Counted from the first letter of the stretch, positions 11,075 through 24,702 are shown. The stretch is DNA of 64,000 nucleotides from Maratus speciosus (GCA_963932465.1 OZ010793.1:256257333-256321332), one strand, 5' to 3'. The notes: generated from the sequence alone by a model not told the origin. Numbers and translations are program-made.

Positions 11075-11704
11075 TTATGCTAGAATTTTGAAATTCTTTG
11101 AGATTTGTCCCTTTTTTTTCCCCCACTTTTATCTACAGCCCTTCTCTCTCTTTTTTTTTTTTTTTTTCAATTTCCAACATGTTCAATTTTTGCTTAACAC
11201 TTACTGTTTTCTTTTCTTTGGAACTTTCCATTTTTGAGACTAGAACTGGCGATTCACTGACACATTTTTATCACTTCACTAAAATTTTTCGCAGACTGAC
11301 TGAACCATATGCAGTAAATTCTGAACAATTTAACAAAGAGAATTTAAAATATTAATACTGAACTACTTAATCAGCTTTGTCAAATATTGATTCATTTTAA
11401 AAACCTTCAAAACAGAATCGAAATTTTTTTGTTTTATACAGGATTACTTATAGCATCTCACCCTTGGATTCTTCTATGCTTTGGCATACCCCAGACAGGA
11501 CGATTTTAACAATACTCTGCTAAACATAGACGTTAGAAAAATTGACAAACAAAATCTTCATTTGGTACCTCCTTTGCTTTCTGGTGCATGCCCCCCCCTC
11601 CCTTTGTTTGAGCCCTGATCCCTCAGATAATGAAGTGTGAAAGATTCTTGGAAACATAACTAACTCTATTTGCTTCGACACAACTGAATGCAATTTTTCT
11701 GGAA

Positions 11705-11865
11705 AAATTCATTTTATACTTCGAAAAATATTCGACATAACAAGGTTTTGAGAGAACTCTTTAACATAAGAATTAAAATTACCATTAGATGAATATGTAT
11801 GCATATCAAGAGGAAAAAGAATTTTTCGACACATCAAGATTTCCAAGATATCAAGAGTTACATTG
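11705..11865 (-). mobile_element. Likely 5' terminus of the truncated Tigger
   Basis: Reading the - strand from 11865: CAATGTAACTCTTGATATC, flanked by TA (11866-11867). This resembles Tigger ends of the form CAGTGTAACTCTCGATATC, and a further TCGA-rich repeat follows inward. It would be the start of the element whose transposase relic lies at 10345-10990. The opposite end was not found. Confidence 0.45.
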
Positions 11866-13348
11866 TATATGAAATAATTACAGTAAAAGCTCAACTAACC
11901 GGCATGCTCGGGAAACGCCGATTGCTTGGATACTTGAAAAGTCCGGATAGTTGAGCGCTACAAAATCTGTCACGAAAGAAAGGGGGGAGGCATCGACGTA
12001 AAAATGAAACAGGAAAATGATTTTTAGGCCATTTTCCTGCCATTAGGAAGTCGATCAAATAACTCTTATTATTATTATTAAATTTGCACTTGATAAGTTA
12101 TTCTTTCCTAATAAAAAATAAAAGTAAACAATTTTTTATATTTATTTATTAATATTTTATAAAGTTGTATTATTTATAATTTGACATCTCCCCTGTCCGG
12201 AAAAAGCACATGGAAGCTTGGAAAATTAACGTTGGTATGATTCACTTGTGTTACCTCAACTAACCTCACAGTAATAATGAATCTTTTCTGCATAGCTAAA
12301 AACGTTATCAGATGCAAACTGATAATGCCTGACTTCTCCGATCATGATAAAAACAAACTACGCTCATTAGCTTTTTTTGTTCTTCTTGTTGGAGTGTCTC
12401 AGGTAGTGAAGTCTTTTAGGGGGGGGGGGGGATTTCAAAATTTCTGAAAACTCATTGTATGCTAATAAAAATTAGGTAAACGGCCTAATTTATTATTTGA
12501 ATTCGGTGAAAATTTGAACACAATCTGGAAATTAGCAACGGAGAAAGCAATTTTTTTTATATAATAAGTAAGGGGGAAAAAAGAGTACCGTTTCGTTCTT
12601 TCTTTTTATCTAGAATATTATTATTATTTCTGTTTACTGTTTAGGTTGATGAAAAATATTTTTCCTCGCTAATTCAACAACGCAAAACTTTGATGCAATC
12701 TCCCGGCTGAGGAGAAAAAGTTTGAACTGATAAAAATCCAACAATAAAACAAAGCAAAAAGAAACATACCCTGCAGTGTCTTTTCTTTTTTTAATTTCCA
12801 GTTAAGTGTAGTTGATCCAAATACATCCAATAAAAAAATACTCTTGAGTAAATATATTTAAAATACAATATGGTATAAAGATCTTTGTTACATAATTCTT
12901 TTAAAATAATTTCTTGTTCTTGAGTAAATAAAGAAAAAAAAAGTTTGGGATATAATTTCTCAGCAGTTACTGTGCGTTTGATTGCATTTCTTTCGATGTG
13001 CCAGGAATACTACGAAACGCATGTCTGATGTCCGTCTGTTTGAAAGAAAGTTCTCTTTTTTTCATGAAGTGTTCTTTTATGAGATGCAGTTCTAAAACTT
13101 CTTGAGCCGAATACTGCGAATTTTTTTCACAAAACTTTAAAAAAGTAGATAAACTTTTCTCAGCTTCACTCCACGAAATTTTCTCCTCGATTTCATTTTT
13201 GGATTCTGAGGAACTATCGTTTGTTTCTTCCTCTGGAGCTGTCATTTTTTTAATTAACTGCTCTTCTGTTAAAGTTTCGGTGACAGGAATATTTTTATCT
13301 ATAGCTATCCAATTTCTGGCATTTCCAGTTGCAATAGAGATAAGTTAG

Positions 13349-15249
13349 CATAGCTGCCAACTTGTACGGATTGGCCGTACAATGTACGGATTTTGTTCTA
13401 ATTGTACGGTTGTACGGATGAACAGTACGATTGTACGGTTTTGCGCGCGGGAAAAACGATCGCTGAAAAATGCGAATTTTGTCAAAGATCGTGTGAAAAA
13501 ACGCTACTTTTGTCAAAGATTGCGTGAAAAAACGCTAATTTCGTCAAAGATCCCTTCAAAAACGCTAATTTCTTCAAAGGATCGCGAAAAAAACACTAAT
13601 TTTGTCAAAGGATCGCGAAAAAACCGCTACTTTTATCAAAGGATCGGAAAAAACGCCAATTTTCTCAAAGAATCTTGAAAAAAGCCCTAATTTTTGAAAA
13701 AGAAAACGCGAATTTCGTCAAAGATCGCGGGGAAAAAACACTAATTTCGACAAGGGATTGTGAAAAGTACGCGAATTTCGTCAAAAATCGTGGGGATAAA
13801 ACGCGAATTTGTTCAAAAGATCGTGAAATGAACGCGAATTTCATCAAAGTTCGTGGGAAAAAACGCGAATATCGTCAAAGATCGCGGGAAAAAAAAAAGA
13901 ATTTTATCAGATATTTGAAAAAAAAGCAAATTTTGTCAAAGAATCGCGAAAAAACGCGCATTTCGTTAAAAATCGCGCAGAAAAACACTATTTTTGTCGA
14001 AAGATCGTGAAAAGAACGCGAATTTTGTCAAAAATCGCAGGAGAAACACTAATTTCGGCAAAGAATTGTGAAAAGAACGCGAATTTCGTCAAAGATCGCG
14101 GGGAAAGAACACTAATTTCGTCAAGGGATCGGGAAAAGAACGCGAATTTCGTCAGAAAACGCGTAAAAACGCTAATTTCGATCAAAAATCTTTGAAACAA
14201 AGCTAATTTCGTCAAAGATTGCGTGAAATAACGCGAATTTCGTCAAAGATCTCGTAAAAAAAACGCGAATATTGTCAAGGATCACGTAAAAAAAAACGCG
14301 AATTTTGTCAAAGATCGTGAGAAAAATGCGAATTTCGTCAAAAGATCGCGAGAAAAATGCGAATTTCGTCAAAAGATCGCGAGAAAAATGCGAATTTCGT
14401 CAAAAGATTGCGAGAAAAATGCGAATTTCGTCAAAAGATTGCGAGAAAAATGCGAATTTCGTCAAAAGATCGCGAGAAAAATGCGAATTTCGTCAAAAGA
14501 TCGCGAGAAAAATGCGAATTTCGTCAAAAGATCGCGAGAAAAATTCGAATTTCGTCAAAAGATTGCGAGAAAAATGTTTATTTCGTCAAAGATCGCAGAA
14601 AAAACGTTTTTATCAAAAAATTGCGAAAAAAACCGCTAATTTCGTCAAAAGATCGCGGAAAAACGCAAATTTCGTCAAAAGTTCGCGAAACGCAAATTTC
14701 GTTAAAAGATTACGAAAATAACACAAATTTCGTCAAAAGATCGCAAAAAACGCAAATTTCGTTAAAAGATTACGAAAAAACCGCAAATTTCGTCAAAAGA
14801 TCGCGAAAAAAATTCGCAAATTTCGTCAAAAGATCACGAAAAAAACGCAAATTTCGTCAAAAGATCGCGAAAAAAACACAAATTTCGCCAAAAGATCGGG
14901 AAAAAAACAGTAATTTCGTCAAAGGGCCTCGAAAAAACTCATAATTAGCACCGGAAGGGAATCTCCCCTCTTTCCTCCCCAATCCTTCGGCTGTGTGACC
15001 TTTCAGAAAACTTACTGTGAATTTCAGAATTTTTTTTTTTTTAGAATTTCCCATGCAAAAAATTTTTCTTTTGATATCTCACGTTTTTATTTTGAAAAAA
15101 AAAAAAAAAAAGACTATACATGAATATAGCATAGAAAATGTTATGAGGTATTACTTTTTTCATTGCATGTGCATATGTTATGCATTTTTAAGCACCCAAG
15201 AATACATCATAAAAATTGTAAGGATTTCAAAATTTACATGTTGGCAGGT
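13349..15249. mobile_element. TIR element carrying a 31-bp minisatellite, inside the Tigger
   Basis: The direct repeat ATAAGTTAG occurs at 13340-13348 and 15250-15258 and brackets an insertion whose ends are inverted: AGCTGCCAACTTGTA near the left and ACCTGCCAACATGTA from the right. The Tigger coding sequence resumes on either side, which fixes the insertion as later. An alternative parsing gives an 8-bp TSD (AAGTTAG plus C or T) with ends ATAGCTGCC/ATACCTGCC, so hAT or Mutator-like are both possible. The interior is mostly the minisatellite; no transposase. Confidence 0.85.
13455..14935. repeat. 31-bp minisatellite array 1
   Basis: Tandem units of 31 bp with a core GCGAATTTCGTCAAAAGATC followed by a gcg(a)gaaaaa spacer. 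Units are nearly identical at 14325-14570 and diverged, with length changes, on both sides. Because 31 is not a multiple of 3 and the unit has no stop in several frames, long open frames with a 31-residue period appear on + strand frames; they are not genes. Confidence 0.95.
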
Positions 15250-17510
15250 ATAAGTTAGTATTAGGCCCATTTTTTAATGTTTCCATAATTTCATGCAATT
15301 CGTTCCTTTTCTTGGGTTTAAATCCTTCAAATTCTTCATCTGATGAATCAGAACAAAAGTTTACTGTAAATAATAATTTTCTCCATCCCCTTTGAAGAGT
15401 TTTCGGTTTTACGGCATTCCATGCTGGCAAGATCATAAATGGCATCTTTTATTGTGAAAGCTGATTGAAATTCTGCCACCGTTGTCTGTGCATTTACGAG
15501 CTTACGCATGAAATGTTTTCAATAAATCATTTTTACGTTTTGTATGATCCCTTGATCCATAGATTGTATCAGAGAAGTTACATTGGGAGGGGGGGGAGGG
15601 GGAGAAACATTACTGAAATATTGCCATATATCAATTCTTCCTCGCTGCGATGCGCTCAGCAGTTGTCAATTAGAAGAATTATTTTATTATCTTCCAGTTT
15701 TTTTCCCTTAGCTTCAAGCTCGCTAATTACAGATGGCACAAAAACTTTTTTAAACCAGTAGGTAAAAATATCTTTATCCATCCAATCACTTTTTTGATTG
15801 GTGTAAACTACAGGGAGATGTTTAATTCCTGTAAGTGCTCTTGGATTCTTCGACTTTCCTATTACTAACAGTTTTAATTTATGGGAGCCAGTTGCATTAG
15901 CGCAAGTCAGAATCATTAGTCTGTCTTTGTTTTTCTTAAAGCCATCTGCTGACGTTTCATTAGAACCAGCTAATGTTGAGGTCGGAAGGCAACGGAAATA
16001 GATTCCAGTTTCATCAGCATTATAGATGTGGTTTAGATCAATATTATTTTTTTTAATAAAATCTTCAAAAAAAGTAGAATATTCCTCTGCACTTTCGTTA
16101 TCTGCTGATTTTCGTTCCCCAGATATGTCAATTTTTCTAATTCCATGGCGTTTTTTGAAGGAAGAAAGCCACCCATCTGAAAACTTTCATTCTGTCGCAA
16201 TATTTAATTTTTCTGAAAAATCTCGAAATACGAACTCCTTCTTCTCGTTTTAATAGAAACCACTGATATAAACTTTTATCCAGTTTTTCATGCTGAGGTT
16301 GCTGCAGTGTTTTCCTTTCATCCGTTGCTTTGCTTGATTCTGCAGAGGAAGCAAATGCCATCAACTTTTCTTTCTACGATTTAATATCGTAAATCGTTCA
16401 GGATCCAATATTTAATATACACATCAATTGTTGTTTATTTTCCCCTCTTTCTAAACGTCTAATAATGTCTAGCTTCTGAGTTATGGTTAAAACAACTCGT
16501 TTCCTTTTATTAGGATTTGACTGATCTGCCATTTTTTAATTTGACAAAAAATATGACAGAACACGATTAATAAAGATTGAGAGCAATTTACTAGGCTAGC
16601 TGATTAAGCACAAGCGAATGGCAGTAAAAATGTGCCAAAACAAAAAAAAAAGCATCAGCGTGATTTAAGTCAAATTCTAACTGTTCAAACTGAATGTGTG
16701 GACCCAAATGGGTGGGACAGATGGAAAGTTCTACAGACAGATGGAATTTTCTAGTAACTCCAGGGGGGGGGGGGGCTACTGTGCATCTGGGGGGAAAATA
16801 CGATATCTGAAATGACCATATGCCCATCCCAATTCTTAGAAAACAGTTTTCCTTCATGCTCCTGGCTTCCTCACTTAGCAGTTCAGTTTTCGGAAAAGAT
16901 GTAGCTTTCTACCGTTTATCACGCCTCCCCCCCCCCCCCACTCCCCATCTAGTTTCACAAGGAGCAGAAAAGAAAGATCAAGCCTCTCTTCTCTTGTCTT
17001 CATTTTCCACCCCCTCCTTCTCTCTTTCGGAAGGAAAAACAGCCGGTGCGGCGGACTATCGCGTACTATGATGCAACATGAAGTTATTCTGCGCTAACGA
17101 GCTATGGACAGTTCTTTATGCTATATTTTTATTTTATAATGTTCACTGTTATGAGCATACACACAGATCTGTTTTACGCCGAATTAATTGCTGAGATAAT
17201 TTGAGAATGCTAACAGTAAATTTCCTAAAATAGTTGTACAAATTTTTCAACTGTTTATGGGGGGAAATAATAAACGATTTCTCCGAATTTTTCCAGTTAG
17301 TTGAGCTTTCCGGTTACTTGAATGCCAGATAACAGAGCTTTTACTGTAACTATAAAAAATCCAAAGATTAGTAGATCTACTTTTTGCGTTAAAAAATTAG
17401 AGTTCATGCATTTCTGCAAAACTCCTGATTTGAACATTTGGTACTTTTACGTTGGTGGACCGGGTATAATTCTCTCCAGTAGTATTCTTTTTCCTCACCA
17501 ATAGCAGCTT

Positions 17511-18919
17511 TAGAGGTCTGCATGGGCCAGAATTTTCAGGTCTGACTTGAACAAAAGCTATCTTGGTCCAGCTCTGTGTAAAAATTAAAAAATTTGACTC
17601 TAACTCGTTTATATTTTCACAGTTCACGACCTAGAAATGTCCATTTATATTTTAACAGTTCATGACCAGCTCGTACCAAAATCAGTGAAAACTGGCCCAG
17701 CCCATGCAAAAATCAATTAAATCAGGGCCATATGCCCAACTCAATTTCTAAGAAAAATTCAGATTTTTCTTAACATTTCTTTTAACGAATACTGCAAACA
17801 TATTTATGGGGTAACACGGTAACAGTGTATTTTAGATTATGTGTTCGCAAGACATTAAATACACAATAGCAATGTTTATGATTTCTTGGACCTTTTCAAC
17901 ATTCAAATAAAGATTCGTTTAAAGAATTAATACTAGCTGTAGAATTAAAAAAAAAAAAAAAAAAAAGAAGAGGAAAAACATAACTTTTGAAGCTGTATAA
18001 TAAAAAGTAGATTTTTGAAAATGTTTAATATGTAATTTATTAAGGCTGTTCTCAAATACAAAGGATCTACTTTCTGACAATTTAATTCATTTTTGTTCGG
18101 AAATGCATAAAATGGGCAGGTGTTCTTATTCAGAAACTATTTAATCTGCGTTTTCCATTTTTAGATAAAGGCAGAAGATCTTTCAGAAAATACTGTCAAA
18201 TTTGGCGTTTTGAATAAAATTTCCGGACGTGATAGCATGGTAAAGGAGAAAAATCTGTTGTCACATGGCAAGAATTGCTTATAACCCAATAGGTAATTTA
18301 TTTATCAAAAAATGAAAAACTCTAATCAATTCCAAATTGTTTCACTAGTCAGGCATCTCTATTTTATGCCTTTACAACTAAAAGATAGTCAGAAAGTTTC
18401 GGGTTGTTGAGCAGGTATTTTAAGAACCACCTTAAGGTAAATTTCTAATGATTTTGTTAACAGAAGTTCATTATCGCTATTATTAATTTTACAAAACAAA
18501 TTGCCTTCCCGACACATCCTGGGTTATGTCCAGTTATGGCTCAGCTTGACTATATAGAAAGAAAATGCAAGTCTGATCCTGACCTGGGTCTGTTAAAAGA
18601 ATTAAGCCTGGGCTTGGACATGATGTAAATGTCTGATGCCGATCCCTATTCTCTATGCTGGACATGCTACATTTCTGTATTGATGTTGTCAAACTAGCAT
18701 CGTCTCATGCAGCACATTTATATGTATTCTCGCGAAAGTCTTATCCATGGAAAATGGTTCATACATTATCAGCTTCATTTAAATCTTTATCGGCCTGCTT
18801 TCTAGCCCATTTAATTTTTTGTCAGTCCGGCCCGGCATGTTTAAAAAATTGTCTTAATTCTGCTGTCCCGACCCATTTGAAAGTTTTACTGCATTTTGTC
18901 GGGCCCATGCGGACCTCTA
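17511..18919. mobile_element. hAT-type element, TAGAG-GTCTGCA family, copy 1
   Basis: Left end TAGAGGTCTGCATGGGCC and right end (inward) TAGAGGTCCGCATGGGCC. Flanks AGCAGCTT (17503-17510) and AGCAGCTC (18920-18927) match at 7 of 8 positions, a decayed 8-bp TSD. No transposase. The terminal sequence belongs to the same family as the elements at 22351-26348 and 62578 onward. Confidence 0.8.
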
Positions 18920-19021
18920 AGCAGCTCCTATTCATAGCATGTATTCATAGCACATAGAAACTATACTCTGATGTTGAAATAAAATGTTTTGGTTTATGGA
19001 ATTTACTATTATTACCAATTA

Positions 19022-20833
19022 CAGTAGAACCTCGATTATCCGAAGTAATTGGGACCGACCCTCTTTCGGAAAATCGAAATTTTCGGATAATCGAGAATGC
19101 TTCAATTTTAAGATTAAAGAGAAATATATGAAATATTTCTTATTATGGTAACAAGTGCTTAATAAAAATCAAGCAATAGCAAAAGTTCACCAGTATCACA
19201 GTGTTTCTGCTTCTGCTGCTCCAGCCATCCAAATCTTTTGCAAAACATTCAAAAGCTTCAGACTTGCTAATTTGTTCGTTTTCTTCGTTACACTCCGCAG
19301 CTTACAGAAGCTTAAGTTAAATTCATAGGAGCTCCAAGAAACAGGGTTGCTGGCTTTTAGCCAGGCCAAAAAAAGCCGGCCGGCTTTTTTTGGTTTTAAC
19401 CGCTTAAAAAAAGCCGGCTTTTATTTTTCAAAAAGGTGGTTTATAGATAATTCATATAAAATTTGAATTAATTTATTTTTAATACGCTTATATAATTTCT
19501 ACTAAAAAAATATAAACTTCTATTAAATTTTGTCAAATAAATAAGACCTTATAACTGCTAGAATGTAACTGTGAAGGCATTATGTCTGAAAAAAAAATTA
19601 TGAATATTTAGAAGAATACATTAAATTAGACTCTAAAGTATTGGTTTGGAATTCTTTATCATAACTCTACACATACCACACATTTTAAAGATTATATAAA
19701 AGAATAAGAGAATGTCACACATTAAAATAGAAACATTCTTACATATATTGATATTTACTTTTAAAATTGATTAAAACTAAATAGCTTATGTGTATTTAAT
19801 AACTGAAATTATCTTATATAATACTTGAGCAATAATAAGCAATCGATATTCTGATAACTTATAAAAATGATATATGTAAAGTTTTTCTGCTACTAAGCTG
19901 TTATGTAACTTATTCCAGATATGTCCATACGGACAGATTAAAATCGTAGAATGAACAATGTTGAAAGAGAAATTAGGAAAGGTATAACATTTGAGGAAAT
20001 TTTAGTACATGTAAGTGCATAATATAAAGAGAACAATTTAAAAAAAGAAAAAGTCTCCAAATAAAACCTGTTGAATTTGAATTTTGAAAAGCTAGTTGCT
20101 ATTTAAAATAGTGCATATTCATGGATAAATTAATGCATATGTTATTCATAATACTGTTTTAATAGAGAGAAATGATGTTTTTATTAAATGACTTTATGTG
20201 CGATTTTAAATAAATGTTTACGAGAAATAAAATAAGACTTGAATTATTAATATCCCTTAAAATTAGTTAATAAAATATATAACTAAGCAACCATTGTCCT
20301 TTTTAATTATATAAAACAGTTAAAAGAAGGGTGTTAAGGTCAGTGTAAACCAGACAAAGCAATTGGTATGGCCTTTTATTCCAATATTGTCTTCACATTA
20401 TTGAAAAATTGGGTTATATTGATTTCTACCTCAATTAAATGTATTTAAAACTAATTAAAAAACACATTAAAATGTGTCGTTTATAATTAAAATGATTCTC
20501 AGTATAAAAACCAATTTCGGCCAATTTTGGCCAAAAAAAGCCGGTTAAAACCAATAAAAGCCGCCGGCCTGGCTTTTTTTAATTTTAGCCGGCTTTTTTG
20601 CATCCCTGCCAAGAAAGGGTATCAAAAATATTTATATGTATTCGTACTTCAGAAAGGACTGCTTGCACACAAGGAATATAATAGTAAAAAAAAAAAAAAA
20701 AAAAGCTTTCAAAAAGGATTTTGCACACAAAGAATGTGATAGTAAAAAAAAAAAAAGAAGCTTTCAAAATGGATGGATTTCGGTTAATCAAGAGTTTCAG
20801 TTAAAAGAGTTTCGGATAAAAGAGGTTCTACTG
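19022..20833. mobile_element. Tigger-type MITE holding a nested hAT
   Basis: The ends read CAGTAGAACCTCGATTATCC and, from the right, CAGTAGAACCTCTTTTATCC, flanked by TA at 19020-19021 and 20834-20835. Removing the nested element at 19342-20608 leaves about 540 bp with no coding sequence. The right part contains a tandem pair of a roughly 80-bp A-rich unit (20650-20765). Confidence 0.85.
19342..20608. mobile_element. hAT-type non-autonomous element, 8-bp TSD
   Basis: CAGGG ends: CAGGGTTGCTGGCTTTT on the left and CAGGGATGCAAAAAAGCC from the right. The direct repeat CCAAGAAA occurs at 19334-19341 and 20609-20616. Subterminal regions are built of the palindromic tag aaaagccggc in both orientations. 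The interior is AT-rich without ORF. It inserted into the Tigger-type MITE, so it is the younger of the two. Confidence 0.9.
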
Positions 20834-20835
20834 TA

Positions 20836-22314
20836 CTTATTTTTAAATGAGATGAGCAAAAGGTTGCTAGTGCTAGTATGTAATATAATATGTATTATTT
20901 TTAATGTTTATTTTAAATAAAATAAGAGAAATGTTTATATTTAAAAAAAAATAAATGCAATAAGAATAGTGGCGATGGGGACAATATTTGGTGATTTATC
21001 ACTTTCTCTTGCTGTATAACATAAAAGTACCAAATATGTTTTTGCAGGGCACTTCTAAATTTCGATTCTACTTCCTGCAAAATTCCAGAATTTTTATTTG
21101 CAGTCAACAATTTCTTAAAATCAACGAAGTTTCAGTGCTGATAATCTTTCATGTTTCTGCAAATTTGTCTTATTTTTTTAATTTCATTCCTGTCTGTCTC
21201 CCTCAGAACATAAAGTTTTAAATCTTTAAAACTGTTTGTTCTTTAATTGTTTGCCTTATTTGTTGCTCTCAATAAGTAAATAATCATCGAAATTACTTTC
21301 TCACCCTAGCATACTACATCAAAAAGCTTTAAAAACTTTATCTAAAATAAATTTTTACTCTACTTGTTGTTCTCTAGTAACAAACATTCAGCTATGTAAA
21401 TTACTTACATTCCCTCTTCTATAATTCCTGCTTCCCCTTCCTCCCACTTCAGCATACAACGTTATTATTTTTTTTTATCTTTTGCCTTGTTTTCCTCTTA
21501 CAGCAATAAATAAAAAATCATTTAAAATACTCTCCCTCCCTCTGAAATTTAGCTTCTCCTTGATATAAAGTTTAAAATGCCTTATTGTTTAAAAAATATA
21601 TCTGCCCTATTTCTTGCTTTCTTGTAATATTAATTAAATAACCAGTTATCTAAATTATCCATTCAAAAGGTTTACTTCTTCCTTTTGAATTTCCTTTAGC
21701 ATACAGTTTAAAATCTTAAGAATTTTGGTACTTTTCTGTTGTCTGTGATTCTAAACAAGCTAGAAATTTGATTTTGCAATGTGTGTATCATGCATGATAC
21801 TAGAAGGTAGTAGAAAATATAATAAAGCCTTTTTTTTTTACATTCAATACATAGTTTGACATAATAGCTATGATATGTTAAGCTCATATATGAAAGTTCC
21901 TTAAAATATTGATCAAATTTCAAAATTGTCATATTTTGAAATGGATGATTTTAACAGAAAGAAAATCTTATAAATTCAATTTTTAAAAATGAATATTTAA
22001 TATAAGGAATTCATATTTAATGTTACATTATCATGCTGAAACTAGAACATTAGCAACAAAGTCATGGAAAATTATAACTATGTTCTAAAACATTCTATAG
22101 ATTATTGTTAATGTTTTTTCGCCATTATGTATTACAGAAAAATGCTTGAGCTTTTGTATTAAACCAATTATCATTCATAAACATTGATGGCTTAAATATC
22201 CCCCTCCCCTTCCCCAGAATGATGGCTGTCTCACAATCAGTCGAGCACTAGAGTGGTAATATTGTAACTCAGCATTTTAACATCTATGATGGTTTTTATG
22301 TGTTAAAACCTATA
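20836..22314. other. Intron stretch without recognised element
   Basis: AT-rich, no coding sequence, no defined repeats or paired ends. A C/T-rich stretch with ttccctc and cttccccttcctcccac motifs lies at 21405-21470. I see nothing that demands a function. Confidence 0.4.
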
Positions 22315-23059
22315 TACAGTAGAATCTCAAAAATCTGAGGTAATTGGGGCTAGAGATCTGCACGGGCCGGGCTTGGGGCTGTTTTCTTTCACGGCACTTG
22401 GGCCGGGCGAATCTAGGAAAAAAGGTGACCGGAAAAAACGGGACCGGAAAAAACGTGACAGAAAAAACAAGAGCGGAAAAAACGGGACAAGGAAAAAACG
22501 GGACCGGAAAAACGTGACAAGGAAAAAACGGGACCGGAAAAAACGTGACAAGGAAGTGTTAAATATTGAACTTGTCGATAAATAAATGCTAAAAACTAAA
22601 GTAAAATTTTTCCGCTGTCAGTTTCTTACAGTGTAGGGGGAGGGGGGGGGCAGAGTTAATGGGTGAGTTAGACAATTCTAAGATTTGGTCCAAGAAAATA
22701 CAATTTTAACATTTCAGAAGTTTAGTCTGACTTCTACAACGGACAAGTTAGTGCTTTCTACGGAGGGGGGGGGGGGGTATAAAGAAATACAATTTATTGA
22801 TTCTTTCAATTCGCTATTGATAGTTTATATATGAGCAAAGATGTTTTATAAGGCGGAGGGGGAGGGAAAAAATTACGTACACAGCTTGTAAAGGGAATAA
22901 AATAAAGACGAAGAGAGGAGGCATTTTCTTTAGAGGATTTTTTTCATTATCCTGCTTTTTGCACGCAAGCTATCAAAGCCCAAGGGCTAATGTGCACGCA
23001 GGTTCTGTATGTATGCATGCACTTACGTCTGTATGTACCTAACGCGATAACTCTTGACA

Positions 23060-23690
23060 GAAACATCCGATTTGCTTTAATTTTTTTTCCAGGTTCATTC
23101 TGATAAGGCGCTTCCCTGATTAGTTTTGGGGGTTGTTGGTTAAGAGTAAAGGGGGGCTACTATGGGTTTTTCTGCAGAATTATTCGATTTGCTCCAAAAT
23201 TAGTATACCGATTTATTATGTTAAGGAGCTTCCCTGATTAGTTTTGGAGGTTTATTAATTAAGTATAAACGGGGTAAAGGGGGCTAGACCCCCCCTTAAT
23301 TTAGATAAATGGGTTTTTCATGCAGAGTTATTCGATTTGCACTACATTTAGTATACCGGTTTATTATGCTAAGGAGCTGCCTTGATTAAATTTGGAGGTT
23401 TATTGGTTAAGTATGAAGAGGGGGGCGGGGGCTAGTCCCGCCTATTTAAATAAATGGGTTTTTCATGCAGATTTTTTCGATTTGCTTCAAGTTTGATATA
23501 TCGGTTTATTCCGATATGGCGCTTCCTTCATTAGGTTTGGAGATTCGTTGGTTGAATATAAAAGGGGGAAAGGGGCGCAAGTCCCCTCTTCTTAATTTAG
23601 ATAAATGGATTTTCATGCGAATTATCCAATTTATTTTATTTTTTTCTATGTTCATTCTGATAAATGGGCGGGGCTGGTATGGACGTGAGG
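23060..23690 (+). repeat. About 150-bp tandem repeat, four units
   Basis: Units share ttcgatttgct, tataccggtttatt, aaggagcttccctgatta, gtttggaggtttattggtta and tttagataaatgggtttttc in the same order, at about 23060, 23185, 23325 and 23470. Each unit carries a variable run of G or C (gggggcta, gacccccc). Function unknown; the units are diverged but ordered. Confidence 0.8.
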
Positions 23691-24670
23691 CGTTGACTAT
23701 AATGCGATGATCAAGAAGAGGACTCTTTGGGTCTTAAAATACCTTGACCAAGAAGAGGCCTCTCTCGATTATTGAATATTAATTAATTTAATTTAATTAA
23801 TTAATGTTTGAAAAAACTGGATCAACACAAGTGTCATCCACTACAAGTTAAAAAAAATTATTTGAGCTTGATTAAATGAATAATAAGTATTTTATTAACG
23901 ATTGAAAATTTGAACAAGATATATATATATAGCGAAAGTGTGAGCTAATAGTAGGAATTGTAAAAATAGTTTCACATTGATGAGAAATAATTAATTAGTT
24001 TGCTTTTTACGCAGTTGGGTTTTTTGACTTTTTAAATTTAATTGTTTATTTAAATATCGCCTTCATGTCGTTTAAAAAATATAAGGTTTACTATGTTTTT
24101 AAAATAGATATTAAATTCCTTAAAAAACAAACTTCATATTATATTTTCTGTTATGTATACAACTTAATAAATAGAATACTTTCCCGTGGTCTTTTATCCG
24201 ATTTGTTTTTTCCTATGTGCGCTTTTTTTCCGTGATTCCGGTATCTTAAAGAAATGTTTATTTTAATTTATTTTGTTTAGTTTAAATGTTTAGAATAATG
24301 TATCTGGAAATTCCATGATGAAACCAAAAATTGCAAAAAATTCGACTTCAATCAATTGCTTAATATATAAAAAAAGTAACAAACAATGCTAATTTCTAAT
24401 TTTAGGCATATCTTAACAAAGATATTTACTTATTAACATTTTTTCTTTATTTGTTCTGTTAATATTTGAAAATACTAATGCTACTGATCAGGACATAAAA
24501 AGTTATAAATTGATAAGTGATTCAGAAAGTCTAAAAAAATTTTATTATTATTATTATAATTTTATGTTAATAAACAAAAAATTCAAATAGCGTTAAATAA
24601 AATAAAAATAATAAAAATAAAACTTTCCGATCGAATCTATTATAACTGACTTCTTTAAAATTTACAGAAA

Positions 24671-24702
<32 letters not shown>

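Larger units (their letters stand above)
12967..16532 (-). pseudogene. Tigger/Jerky-type transposase, broken and split
   Basis: From the ATG at 16532 the - strand reads NKRKRVVLTITQKLDIIRRL (psq-type helix-turn-helix), then a CENP-B-like segment, then the DDE domain: YNADETG (about 16006-16026), GSHKLKLLVIGKSKNPRAL, IILLIDN (about 15660-15690) and MDQGIIQ (about 15545-15570). All three catalytic Asp motifs are visible. The C-terminal tail (ISWSEAEKSLSTFLKFCEK, then RELSFKQTDIRHAF) ends at 12967. Lesions include early TGA and TAG codons, several frameshifts, a G-run near 15590 and a 1.9-kb insertion that separates the tail. Inactive; a source of TIR-matched MITEs only in the past. Confidence 0.9.
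11881..17346 (-). mobile_element. Full-length Tigger/pogo element, interrupted
   Basis: Both ends read CAGTAAAAGCTC inward and are flanked by the TA target at 11879-11880 and 17347-17348, the hallmark of Tc1/mariner-pogo. Subterminal blocks containing caactaac and ccgg are shared. The total is 5466 bp including a 1.9-kb later insertion; without it the element is about 3.5 kb. It carries a recognisable transposase on the - strand with many lesions. Confidence 0.9.

Noticed and set aside
13382..14944. Series of Lys/Arg-rich open frames with NANFVKRSREK-type repeats
   Set aside because: They are translations of the 31-bp minisatellite; the same phrases appear in three frames with a 31-residue period.
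16026..16253. + strand open frame in the Tigger
   Set aside because: Shadow of the transposase that reads on the - strand through the DETG motif.
22373..22585. Basic KKRDRKKRDRKN-type open frame, and its - strand shadow
   Set aside because: Produced by the ggaaaaaacgggacc short tandem repeat in the arm of the foldback element; the mirror frame at 25373-25558 is the other arm.
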